Assembly: GCA_003342895.1 (NCBI GenBank) | Contig: PTFA01000005.1 | Location: forward strand, 526,979 to 590,978 | DNA length: 64,000 bases | Source: Casuarius casuarius | Lineage: Eukaryota > Chordata > Aves > Casuariiformes > Casuariidae | Direction: 5' to 3' | Shown here: positions 11,901 through 23,000 of the stretch, in pieces | How positions within the stretch are numbered: position 1 is the first letter of the stretch | Layout of the letters: every line of letters starts with the position of its first letter | Made by a program: the position numbers and the translations under genes | The notes under the pieces: generated by a model | Told to the model about the DNA's origin: nothing | The model's database searches: none | What the model saw: the letters and a program-made list of their open reading frames with translations, nothing else

Positions 11901-14659
11901 CCCTACAAGCTGTGCCCTTGAAGTCTCTGTCTGTGCTTCACTTTACAAAGTCACTGTTCATATTGAAGCTTGTTGCTTGAAGGGCTTCCAAAAGTGACAC
12001 TTGTTGTGTACTTCACGCCTCCCTTGTCACTTAGGTTGGGATGGGTGCAGTAAGGACTTCTCTGCTTGCCCTGGCAATGCAGATAATGCCATCGTGCTTT
12101 AGTGTAAAAGCATGTATCAGTGTGATTTAGGAGAAGGTAAGATTGCACCTAACGCTTCCTGCAGGACAGGGTTGAAAGGTGCTGGGGGATGAAAAGCAAA
12201 GTTTTATGAGCTGGGCTGAAATGCATCTGAAGAACAGGGTGAAGAGGTCTATACCTGCAGGGAATGCCATGAGCTTTTTCTGTAGTGATCCCAAGTGGCT
12301 GGGCTCTGCTCTTCAGTCAGTATCCTGTGTGGTGACTGCTGTTGTGATGAGCACCGTCCACCTTGCTTTAAGCTCTCTTGATCAGGTGCTGCTATAGTAG
12401 GTGACAATATAAATCACCATAGAGTGCCACCCTGCCAGAGTAACTGGGCAAATGGTTGGGGGAGGAAAGTGATGTTTTGCTGGCGGTGCCACTGGCAGTA
12501 GCAGAACTAACTGGCTTGAGGCCAGCGTCTGCATTTGCTATGATGCTATACAGAGATACCTGTAAAGAGGAAGAGGCAGAAGGCCTGTTTTGACATTTCC
12601 AAGCCTTTAATAAAGTTTGGAGGTTTGCCTAAGCAGGATGAAGCTTGCCTACAAAACAGACATTTTTGGGGAGAACAGTCCAGTTTTAACTTAGATGCTC
12701 CTCACTGCAGTTAATCTTGTAGTACAAACTGGGTCTAAATGCTATCTTCCTTGCTTCATGAACAGGAGGAAAAAGAAACATGTACAATGGGGTGACTTCT
12801 GAACAGCTGGAGTATGGGTGTAGCTACAGGTGTGCTCCCCAGCCTTTGCTGTCCTCTCTTCCAAAGCATCCTTAGAGTCATAAGTCCAAAGAGCCTTAGA
12901 GTACATGACAGGGCCATAGCTTTGGGATACAGTGTGAGATATCTGTCTTTTAGTGGGACTTCTGAGAGAGAGAGACAGACTGACCAACCATGGTGCTGTG
13001 GCATGGAAAGGCATAGCAGTTTTTAGTGATTGGGCTTGAAGTCCAAGTGATGCTGGAGCAACCTGGGGGATGTAGATGCAGAGAAACAGAGAGCCAGCCA
13101 AGATTGTGGAGACACAGGTTGTCCTGGCAGAGGTGAAAGGGGGGGGCTCACAGGTGCACAGTGACAAATTCAGCTCCTCTGTTTCAAGGCATGAAGGACT
13201 CCTGGGGCAGACATGGGGGGATTAGGAGTCTAGGCGAAGATGGAGTATGCTTCAGGGGGCTGATGAGCAGGCAAGGTAGAGAAAACAGCAGGTTCTGGTT
13301 TGGGAAGCCAGGTGGGTAGAGTAGGAGGCATGGACTGATTGCAGTGTTTACCAGGAATATAGCTTTTAGAGGTAGGAATTTTGCCTTGTTATACTAGGGA
13401 GAACCCCCTCAAAACCATGCTAATCTGCGGCAGACAACACAGCCTAGCGATGCATGGGTACCCAGGCAGGCAGGAAACCTGATGTGACTAATGGAAAAAG
13501 CAAGAAAACATTTCCCACAGTGACACTGGGTTTCTTCCTTCCCTAAAGTCACTCTTGGTAACCCAGGATGTTTCTGGTATTTCTGTTGCCTAGTTTGCAC
13601 TCAGTTTTGCCTCTAATAGGTAGGAGAGAGCAAAGACAAATAAACTCGAGGCTGGGCTAATGCTTGCTGGGGGCTTTTGCACAGAAACCTTGGAGGCAGT
13701 TTGGGACCTGCCCTGCATGGTGCTGAGCCCCTTTCCCAAAGTACCCAGCGCTCTCAGCTCCCACCGCAGCCCTTGACAGGCTGCAGTTTGGTCCCAATGT
13801 GACAGGGTGCTAACACCCACTGGCTTGCTTTGTTTTGTCCTTCCCCTGCCTGGTGCTCCGGTGCAGGGTGACAGCAGTGGGGAACAGCCCTGGGGGGCCC
13901 TGGAAGGAATGATGCAGTTTGACTTATTTATTTGAAAGCTCAGCTCAGCAGCAGCACAGCGCCAGGCTGGCGTGCGTTCAGGCTGCTGCTGGCGAGCGCC
14001 GCTGACTCCACTTGTTATGGCGCTAGCGTTGATAAAGCTGCTGAGCTCCCCAAGCTATGAGACCTGCTCTTGTGAGCAAGACGGATTTGAGTTTTCGCAA
14101 GTGTGCTTGGAATAGCCCAAAGCACCTCGTCTCAGTCGCCGGTCAGAGGAATTCGCGGCTATTATATTTGGGAGCCAGGCAATGATAACAAATCAATGAC
14201 TGCACTCCCTGAGTGATTCATCACTAACCTGGGAGTTTTGCTCCTTCCCTGGCTCCCTCCATTACCAGTTCCAGCTCTCGTAACATCTTGAATTTCTTAC
14301 TTATTTTGAATATCATCAGATGGCTGTGGCTGTAGCGAGGAGAGGAGAGGCAGATGGATGGAGGGACATTTGGGCAGCTAATGAAAGGGAGAGTTTCTGA
14401 ACATGGAGGGAGCACCTCAAGGGTGAGCTGAGCTCTGCAGGCTGGGATGCAATGCTGCCAGCACAACCCACATGGCAAACTGGCTTCCTCTCCACTGCAA
14501 GTCTCCAACTGACCTCCTCACTCCTCTGGTAAATGACCCACATTTTTACCTGGCTGGGCACAAAGAGGGGAAAGAAAAGGCAAAATAATACCAACCCATG
14601 CCCAGCCAGACAAAAGCAGGCCAGTGGGGAGGTTCTAATCATCCCAAACATCCTGGACT

Positions 14660-15130
14660 AGTCTATTCTTAATAATAATTTATAGTACTTTGTACTTTTA
14701 CATGTTCTAAGCGTTTCACAGGAATTAACAGGAGGTTGGGAGACTGTGAACGCTTTGGAGCAGGGATTGTCACTGTGCTTTGCTGCAGGTCTAGCACGGA
14801 GGGGCATAGGTGCAAGGAGACTTTCCAAACACTGTCCTTATGAAATGCTGTATCTGGTCACATACGGCTGCCTTCCCCTTCCTTGTCCCATCTCACAGTT
14901 TTCCTTTCAAAACTAGACTATGACCACTATGCATACCTGCTCTAAAAGCGCAGTCATCTAGCAGCTGGCTCTGGGAGTGCAGCTATTTCACCAGCAGATA
15001 GAGTAAATAATTGCAACTGTCAGCAGGGTAGCTAGAGTGGTAACTGTCCCCATTTTACAAATAAGGCAGCTGGCACAGAGAATATCTAACTGGTAAAGCT
15101 GAGAACACATTTTCCAGCTCCAAGCTCCTC
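14660..15130 (+). mobile_element. Decayed CR1/L3-like remnant(s)
   Basis: Recognisable words in order: AATAATTTATAGTACTTTGT, TTCTAAGCGTTTCACA, GACTGTGAACGCTTTGGAGC with AGGGATTGTCACTGTGC, and later CCCCATTTTACAAATAAGGC. These correspond to 'ctaagcgctttaca', 'gactgtgagctccttggggcagggactgtc' and 'ccccattttacagatggggaaa' blocks of ancient amniote LINE/SINE tails. Possibly two separate insertions. Confidence 0.55.
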
Positions 15131-16829
15131 TTCTTGGGCTTACAGTGATATTTCCAGAACATGGCTTAGGTTTGTGTTCTGAATGGCTAAGAGGCTAAAA
15201 GACATTTCAGCCCTCTGTACTATCAGAAATGCCCCTCAGTTTGGAAAAGGCAACGAGTATGGCTTATGCAAAATGCATTGCCAAAAACAGGAAGCGCAAG
15301 CTGGGGCTGCACCACCCCTAGTTCGCCCACTGCCAGCTTCGTCATTGCTGTAATTTCTGCATTCATCTGCAAACCATCTAACTGCTCTGCAGGGCCTTCA
15401 TCTGGGGCAAGTGCCCACAGCGGCACACAGCAAGCTGATCTTCCACGCAGAGGCTGCAGCAGAAAGATGGACTTTGCAGAACACTGTAAAACTCTGAGTG
15501 ATGTGCCAAGTGGAAAGACGAAGTGCAAAACAGGAGTCCACGGACCCAGCACTGCTGCCCCTGCAGTCCTTCACCTCTCCCTGCACCCGGCTGCTGGGGA
15601 CAGTCAGTGCTCCCCATCACACCACTGCTGCTGCAAGGGTCTGAACGTGGGAGCAGACACCCAGACATGGCAGCAGCAAGGAAGACCCAGGAGGGTGAGC
15701 TGGGAGGCAGGGTGTGATGGTGGGGAAACACGTGACTGGGGAGATGGTAGCAGTCGCCTAAAAGAAGCTCTAAAGAACAAAAAAACCTGCTTCGCATCTG
15801 GAACTGAAACTGAACCAAGGGGACTTCACTGAGCGCACTAAACGGTGGCCACCAGCTATATAAAGCTTCACATGCATCTAACATGCAGCTGGTCTTAGAG
15901 AAAGCTGCAGCTTGCACAGATGTACCTAAGACAGTTTTTAAACAGGGCTTTTGGAAACCAGTAAGTATGGCTGCAGCAGCACAGAGGTCAGCAAGGGCTA
16001 GAAGCCACTCAAGAAACCAGGAAATAGTTGTGCAGATTTGAGGAGGGAGCAGGCATAACTGGTGCCCCCACCAGCTGCAGCCAGGGAGATTATTTCAGGA
16101 GCTAGTCAGGACTGATGAGGAACTGCAATAGTGGTCTCATGGACAGACTCAAAGAGCTGTTACACAGCCATCAGCCAGGCTACCCCATTCTCAGCAACAA
16201 TTCAAACTAAGAGACGCATCAATTTGGAAATGACCCCTATAATAATCCTTGTCAATCCTTTATACAGGGCAAATCTTCCTCTCTCATGCCTTGGTTCCCA
16301 GTGAGGCCTGCCACCAAAGCTGTGAATACTTGCAGGCACTAGAAGACCCCAAGTCCTCTCACAAATGGGGCTTTTAACTGGTGATAACGATACTCTGGCT
16401 TGCATTATCCGTCTCCCTCCCTCCATTCCTTCCATCCTCAAGGGCCATAGGAGAGCTATCTAGAAGCAACTTCATTGTTATTTCGCTAGTGCAGACTCGC
16501 TATGACTTTTTCAGAGCACAGGCCACACTTTAATAGAGAGCAAAGCATCTCGAACACCTTCTTATTTCTTAGCTCATTTCTCTCAACATCTGTATAGCAT
16601 TCTCCTGGCAACTGTTACAATTGCTTATGTGGAAAAGTTCCATTAAAGAAGTGTTTTAGCGCTGGACTTTGGTTTTGTTTTTCAAACTCAATTTAGCAGG
16701 ATGAATCAGTGCTGCAAAACTGGCAAATATCTGAGGCCCTCTGGCAGGCATTTCTAAAACCACTGCCTAGCTGTGAACTGCTGTTTGAGGCCCTTCACAC
16801 AGTGCTTTAACCAGTCTCAATACCATTCC

Positions 16830-17070
16830 CTTGGAACTTGTCTCTAGTGCCTGATTTCTCACTGCAAAGACATTTTTCTAACTGCCTAGCCTGAATTTGG
16901 TTTTATGGTCCTAACTCCAGGCTGTACTACTCTGAGATAATTAGAGCAATTCCCTTCCTTCATTTATATTGTTCCCTTGAAGGTATTTATGGGCAGAACG
17001 CTTGTCCCTGCTGAACCTTCCCTTTTCCACACTACATGCCTTGCTCTTCAGTCTCTCCTACTACCTCTGA
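16830..17070 (+). mobile_element. CR1 retroposon fragment
   Basis: The succession CAAAGACATTTTTCTAACTG, CCTAGCCTGAATTT, GATAATTAGAGCAATTCCCT, GAAGGTATTTATGG and CTTCAGTCTCTCCTACTACC follows the CR1 consensus ('agtttttcctaat-tctaacctaaat', 'agaacaattc-ctcc', 'aggtatttg', 'cagtcttctctt') in forward orientation. Diverged and truncated. Confidence 0.65.
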
Positions 17071-17599
17071 TCCTTGGATTGTTTTAATGAACTAATAGTT
17101 GCTGTGGAGCTTTCCATAGTCGAGGCATCCTTCGAGTTCAGAGAGCCTGAAGACACTCTCTACTCCTCTGATTCCTCCTTGAGAGCAAGATCATCTCAGT
17201 ACTCAAGAAAAGCCCTCTCCTGCTCAAGAGTGGGCTGGAGGGCACAGCAACCCTCCACACAAGCTCTCACACATGGGGTTCAAAAGAGGAGTCATTCATG
17301 GTGCACAGGGCTAGAAAACCCTGACGGTCCCTGAATGAAGCAGCCTACCCTTTTTATTTTCCACCAGGATTGATCTCGGTGACAGCAAATGGTGAATGGA
17401 TCAGAAGAGGAAAGATGGCATGGTATATCTGGCTGGTGACCAGCTGGAATATTGAGGGGGGCTGTCCACTGTACTATTTAGTCTGTTGCAGTGGTGCCTG
17501 GTGATGAAATTTAATTTATTACTGACCAGACTATTTTCTCTACCTTAAAAACGGTCTTTCTGACTGCTGCTGGTTGTTCTCAATAGCTGTTGACTTACA

Positions 17600-18130
17600 A
17601 GATCTTTCTTTTTTATTAAAAAAAATTAAAATCATTAAAATTTTGGTTAAATTAAACCAAGTGGACTTTGTTCTCCACTGGAAGCTGTTTATGTAACATC
17701 TGTTTTAAATAACTTTAAAACTCAGCCTATTTAACTGTGCAAAATAAAACAGTGAAATTACAATATTTGTTATGATTGGAAAAAGAAAAAAAAAAGAATC
17801 AGACCGGTTTTAACAACTGTGTCCCCACTAATCCCTAATTTACTTCACAGGGAAAAGTTTATCCCTGTGTGCCAAATTCTGGTCTGGTGAGTCCAGTTGG
17901 ATTGGCTTTGGCCTGGTTTGCATAGCTGGCAAGGATTAGGCAAAATCATTTAAAACTACCTTTACAAATTCCTATTTTCTCAGATTAAAAAATGTTATTA
18001 AATAGAATTTGCAGTATTTTTGTTAAATTAAATGGCATTAAAAGCACAGTACTCTACACGGGATTAGACTAGCCAATCTCAGACCTATTACTGGGACTTA
18101 AGAATTTCCCCACATTGGGAATGTCTAAGC
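17600..18130. other. AT-rich block just upstream of the ADA2 promoter
   Basis: Long A/T runs such as TTTTTTATTAAAAAAAATTA and repeated ATTAAAA/TTAAAT words, with few CpG. Possibly a scaffold/matrix attachment region; that is inference from composition only. Confidence 0.45.
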
Positions 18131-18474
18131 ATTTCTTTGAGAATATTTAAAAGCTGTGTAGGAGTATCAGGGCACGCAGGAGGGCTGCGGAGAACATGTC
18201 AGAGATTGCCTGTGAAGGGTTAAAGAGTCGCAGCACTATCAGGCTCGAGGAGCAGGGTGTTTGTGGAAGTGACCCTGCTGCTTCGGCTCTCCTGTTTGCT
18301 GGGTCCCAGCAGTGCAGGAATTGCCTCCTGCCAAAGCAGGCGACAGGCACAGTTCTCCTCACCTGGGTGCCGGGCTCGCAGCCCCTTGTCTTCCTGCAGC
18401 TTCTTTCTCATGACCTCTCCTGCCTCCTCCTCCTCTTTATATATTCATGAAGCTGTAGGGACAGGGGAGGGAGG

Positions 18475-18482
18475 TATAAATA
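18475..18482 (+). promoter_or_regulatory. ADA2: TATA box, candidate ADA2 promoter
   Basis: TATAAATA preceded by purines lies about 1.25 kb before the ADA2 start codon. A start site about 30 bp downstream (near 18505) would give a short leader exon ending at the donor at 18686. A second TATA-like string (TTTATATATTC) lies at 18436-18446. The surroundings are not CpG-rich, which suits a tissue-restricted promoter. Confidence 0.6.
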
Positions 18483-18504
18483 AAAGCTGAGCAAAGCGAA
18501 ACTC

Positions 18505-18685
18505 CAGTACAGGAAGGGGAACTTTGTGTGCTGGCTGGGCTGGCTTGTGCCTTGTTTGGCACAGCCAGGACAGAGCCTGCCTGTTTAGCTCTGGCCGTGA
18601 CAGTTTCTGCTTACAAGAGAAAACTGTTTGCTGTTCTCTCCAGTTGCAGTTGGATGAGCTCTGGATGCAAGGAGAAAAATTAACA
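18505..18685 (+). other. ADA2: Candidate non-coding exon 1 of ADA2 (5' UTR)
   Basis: It sits between the predicted TATA-dependent start and an excellent donor (ACA|GTAAGTGAGT at 18686). Joined to exon 2 at 19714 it gives a leader of about 195 nt and a first intron of about 1.0 kb. Human ADA2 also begins with non-coding exons. The leader would hold two short upstream ORFs (ATG at 18654 and 18665). The exact 5' end is inferred, not seen. Confidence 0.5.
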
Positions 18686-19725
18686 GTAAGTGAGTCAGTC
18701 TCACTAGGGCTGTCATAGTACCTTTTAGGGAGGTTTTTCTCTCCAGGTTCAGAGTCAGGCCTGATGTGGGTCTGCAAATAGATTTCTCCCCCAGCAAGTC
18801 TTCTTCTTGTGGGACCAACTGATGGGGCAGAGGCAGAGAGGGGTGGAGGAGCCTGAGCAAAGCTGTGGCTGGAGAAGAGGCTAGAAGCAGAACGCATGTC
18901 TGCAAGCGGGACGTAATATATAATTCACAGGGGACCATTTCAAAATGTTGAGTCTTTCTCCAGCCTGCTTTGGTCTGGTGGGATTGGTGTGGAGGGTCAC
19001 TGAAGCCTGGTGTTGGAATATTGTATTGCAGCTGTGCTTTTCTGGGAAGGGCAGAGATCTCAGAGTTCACATGTGCCTGTCTTCTGTGATTTACATGCTC
19101 TTACTATTCCCATATTCTCCCTTCCTGTCCCATTCTTCTGGGATTGCAAGAAAGGGACATGCTCCTACTGCTACAGAGGAAGCAGTGGGGTTGTCCAACT
19201 GTAAACTAAAGCCTCTGGTAGCTGGAATATACTGTGAGGATGTAGCAAAGTCTTTTTGACTGTAGGAAGCCAGGATCTGCATAGCCTATGCACTCACAAA
19301 AGCACCTTCAAGTGCTTTGTCCCCTGCTTACCTCACTGGCCTCACAGCATGGCCCCGTCACCAGCACCCCTTATGCTGATGGGGGCTCCACCCTAGCTTT
19401 TAAGCCAGAGTCTCGACTTCACCAGTCCTCAATCCTAGGGCTGGACCTTCACCACATTGCAGGTCCATATGATGTGCTACCAGCCTTACCCTGTTCAGCA
19501 GTCCTTCCTCCCCACAACCTTGTGGTGTGTCAACAGCATCATGGGGAACACAAAATCCTGAATACAGGAGGTGTTGGTACCACAGTACCAAGTATCACAT
19601 TAACCCACTACTTTTGCAGGATGGGCCAGCAGTTTAATGAATCAATGTGTCATTGCTAAGATGTCACTGTCTGACTTGTGCTTATACACTGATTTCCCCC
19701 CCCCCCCCTCCAGGTGCAGCTCTAA
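18665..19725 (+). promoter_or_regulatory. ADA2: Candidate uORF spanning the ADA2 exon 1/exon 2 junction
   Basis: If 18685 is spliced to 19714, ATG at 18665 opens a 10-codon ORF (peptide MQGEKLTVQL). It stops at TAA 19723-19725, one base before the ADA2 ATG. An overlapping 9-codon uORF in another frame is at 18654-18683. Such an arrangement could reduce or condition ADA2 translation. Confidence 0.4.
19696..19708 (+). repeat. C13 homopolymer forming the polypyrimidine tract of ADA2 exon 2
   Basis: Thirteen consecutive C directly precede TCCAG, so the acceptor's pyrimidine tract is almost pure cytosine. It is length-unstable in sequencing and possibly in populations. Confidence 0.9.
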
Positions 19726-20039
19726 GATGAAGCCTCCATCTGGGCAAAGCATAAGGCTGGCATACCTTCTGCTGAATTTGGCTTCTCTCTGTCTTCCCAT
19801 CCCACTCTGGAAGGACAGAGACTCCCTAATGCAGGAGGAGAAAGCCAGTCAGACAGGTGGTAATTTAGTGCTGGACAAACAGGAACAGCAGCTCAGTACA
19901 AAGCTTGTAAACCTCAAGAAGGAGGAGGTCGCTACAGCCGTGAATACAGGACTGTTCCCTCCAAGCATGCACTTCTTTCGGGCCAAAAGCCTCATTGATC
20001 AGAGCACAGTGTTCAGCATCTTAAAGCGCATGCCAAAAG
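19714..20039 (+). CDS. ADA2: ADA2 exon 2 (first coding exon; ATG at 19727)
   Basis: The acceptor is a C-rich tract ending in AG at 19712-19713, followed by 13 nt of leader and the ATG. It encodes residues 1-104: signal peptide, the variable N-terminal helix region and the conserved FPPSMHFF block, ending in MPK. The donor GTAGGC starts at 20040, leaving phase 1. Confidence 0.93.
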
Positions 20040-23000
20040 GTAGGCTCTGGCTTATGGGTTCCTGGTCCTATCCATCCTTCCCCTGTTATTGTCTATGCTA
20101 AAGCTGGGATAAAGTACAAGATGTGGCAAACCTTTGATCACAAGCAAACTTATAAGAGCTGTGAACAATGCTCACTGGATACCAGGGAGAGCCCTCTCGC
20201 TTAGCTTGGGGATGAGGGCAGACAAATAGGAAAAGGGGGATGGACTGGATGAATACAGGTTTCCAACAATGGCAGCACTTAGTATAACTTACAGTACAGC
20301 TCTTTCAGCCTTTCAGGTGTGGAAAAAGGGCAGAGGGATGGAAGAGAACAAGATGTCACAGGCATCCCTACTTGTTCAGCCTGTTGCAGCAAGGGCCCGT
20401 TTTCTACTCATTCCAGAGACACGCCGCCAACCATCTCTTAGCTCAGCTCTTAGCTGAGAATGCTGTATCCCCCAGTACACCTTTCTATGGCCAGTTATGT
20501 AGCAGATCTGCAAGCCTACTGGAAATCTAAAGGTACCAGAGGGGAAAGGTGTGACCTCTAACACTGCTAGCTTTTACTAGCTGAATGCAAGTCAAAGCCT
20601 GTGTTGATGTGACCTGTAGAATGTAATACAAAAAACGAATGTATTCTTTTGGTTCATCTTTCCTAATCAAGTTCTCTTCTGTCCACTTATGGGAGACCTC
20701 CGCTTATAAGGCCAGGCATGTATCCTGTTGTCTTTTGTCAAGACACTGCTTCTCCCCAGTTGCTCAGCAAGCCACGTGCTAATGGGCTGCCATGCTCTAC
20801 ACCAGAAGTGGCGTCCTTATACTCTGCAGCACGTGTATAGTTTTAAAGGCAATTGGAACAATTTAGGTTGTGTAACAGCATGAGATTGTCTGATACATTT
20901 AGCATATCCTAAGCATCCTTTGTTGATCACCTGGAACACACCAGCCCTTGAAATCACAGCTCTCCAGGGTGCACTGGAGAGTGGGAGAGGATATCTTTAG
21001 CTATGTGGAAATCCAAGCCATCTAAGCTGGGTTTCAGGGAGGCAGACATCTCCATGTCTGAGCTGCTGAAAGTTCAGTGGAGAGGCAGGATGTCAAGGCA
21101 GTTGCAGTAGGAAAACCTTGACTCCTGATTGACTGATTTCTCCCTATGCGTCTTTAGTTTAGTGAGGAAGTATTTGAACAAGGTGCCTTCTTTAATTAAA
21201 GAGGCACTTGGTGAGAATTGTCAACACCCCTAGTACTCTGGATGATGCACTCACCTTTCCAGATGGTCCCTTTCAGGATGTAGTCCCATGGCCTCGCACA
21301 GACAGCTCCTTGGCAACAGGCTGGTGACTAGCTTCAGCAGAGTCACANGTCAGCTCCTATGCATGAAGGCTTCTCATCTGCAAGGCTGTGACACTAGTGC
21401 ATGGATAAGAACTGTCTTGCTCCCCTCTCAGTCTGATGGGGCTCCCTGGCTTGCAGCATCCTGACCAGTTACCATAAGTGCTTGGGATGTCAGTGTGGCC
21501 ATTATCTGTTCACCACAGAGTTGAGCAGTAAGGAATTTAAAGGCAACCCCCTCTTCCCCTCAAACAGGGTACCTTGGATACCCAGAGGGAAGCAGAGAAA
21601 ACTTAACACTTTCCAGTCCAAGAGATATTAAAGTAGGTTCTCAGAGCCCTTGTAAGAACTGCAAGCTTTTTAGGGTTAAGAGCACATCCTTGTAATTGCT
21701 TGTGTAGAACCTAATCTTACGAGGCCTCAATCTTGAGTAGAGCCCCTAGGAATTACTATCATTTCAAACACTACTGTAATAGCTATTGCTGCTCACATAG
21801 AGAAAAGGGTGGTACTATAAATGACAGGAGGCTCAGCTTTGGACAACTTTGGCCTGCTTTTACAGACACAGCCTGTCGCTCTAGTTCTGGTGAGAGCAGT
21901 AACTGTCGTTGCCCAGCAGCTTAACAGTCAGACCTTCTCTAATGAAGGATTATCAACTGACTAGTCTTGATGCTTCAATTTGTTTAACATCACATGACAC
22001 CCAGTCTTCTGTTCCTGCTACTTGTTCTCCCTCCCTATCCTTAAGTGGGTCAAAGCTATTTTGAATACGAGGTCTCCCCTAGACCAATAATATACATAGC
22101 TGTAAGACTTTAGCTTCTACTAGCACAGCATCTTCCATTTACAGAGGGAAAGTTTAGTTCAAGCAACAATGTCAGGAGTCTCTGCAAGAGGAGAGGTTTT
22201 GGCAGTACAAAAGGATGTGCTGAGCAAGGTGAGCATACAGAAGTTTCCTATGCCAGGAAGGCTCAGGGAGTTGCCAACATACTGCATGGTAACAGAGCTT
22301 CTGAAAGGCACATGGTGCTGGCCAGCAGCAGATGTACACTGTGAGTGAGCATGTATTTGATAAGGGGTAGAGGTGGATGCTACTTCTGCATCTGACTAAT
22401 TCCCCAGTGCGTCATGATCTGGGATTTTGGTGTAGGCCAGAGTTTCCAAGAGATGAAAGAGGGACACAGGAGATGCAAAAACTGATGCTGGGATTCAAAC
22501 AGCTTGGATACGGAGGCTTGGTTCAAGTCTGCCTGGTAGCTAGCATGCCTTGTGAATGGCTGCTTACTGTGAAAGCTCCTCTTCAAATAAGTGGGGCCTG
22601 AGCCAGCTCACAAAGTCTGTCTGAAAGACCTTTAATAACTCAGAGCATTTTCCATCCCAGTGGAGAAGTAGAGCTCCCTACTGATTTCCTCCTTGCCTCT
22701 GCTCCCAGGGAGCTGTCATGCTCTGCCTGCCCTGTGTTTGATGTGGAGTGGGCCACATCCCCCAGCACAGAGAAGGCAGAGCAGCTGCTCAGTCTCACTG
22801 GCAGGAGAGGTCAGTCATGACTATCTAGAAGCATTTCCAGATGCCCCAGGATGAGCAAGCTCAAAGTGTTACCACGTTACAGCTGTTTTCCTTCTCTTCA
22901 GCTGCCTTGTCTCACTAGAGTTGCTTTTCCTCTCACCAGGTGCTGTCTTACACCTGCACGACTATGCCATCCTGAGCGTGGACTGGCTGGTATACAATGC

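Larger units (their letters stand above)
9060..18400. other. Non-coding region upstream of ADA2, second part
   Basis: No coding exon recognised. Segments at about 9.06-9.48 kb (AT-rich with several TTTTAAT/TTAATT words) and 13.91-14.22 kb (high complexity, mixed CpG and ATTA words) look like conserved non-coding elements but cannot be tested here. CR1/L3 remnants at 14.66-15.13 kb and 16.83-17.07 kb, and an AT-rich block at 17.6-18.13 kb, are listed separately. Confidence 0.7.

Noticed and set aside
1..18400. Search for CECR2 exons on the minus strand
   Set aside because: Synteny predicts CECR2 upstream, but I saw no match to its conserved N-terminal or bromodomain sequences; it probably lies outside the window.
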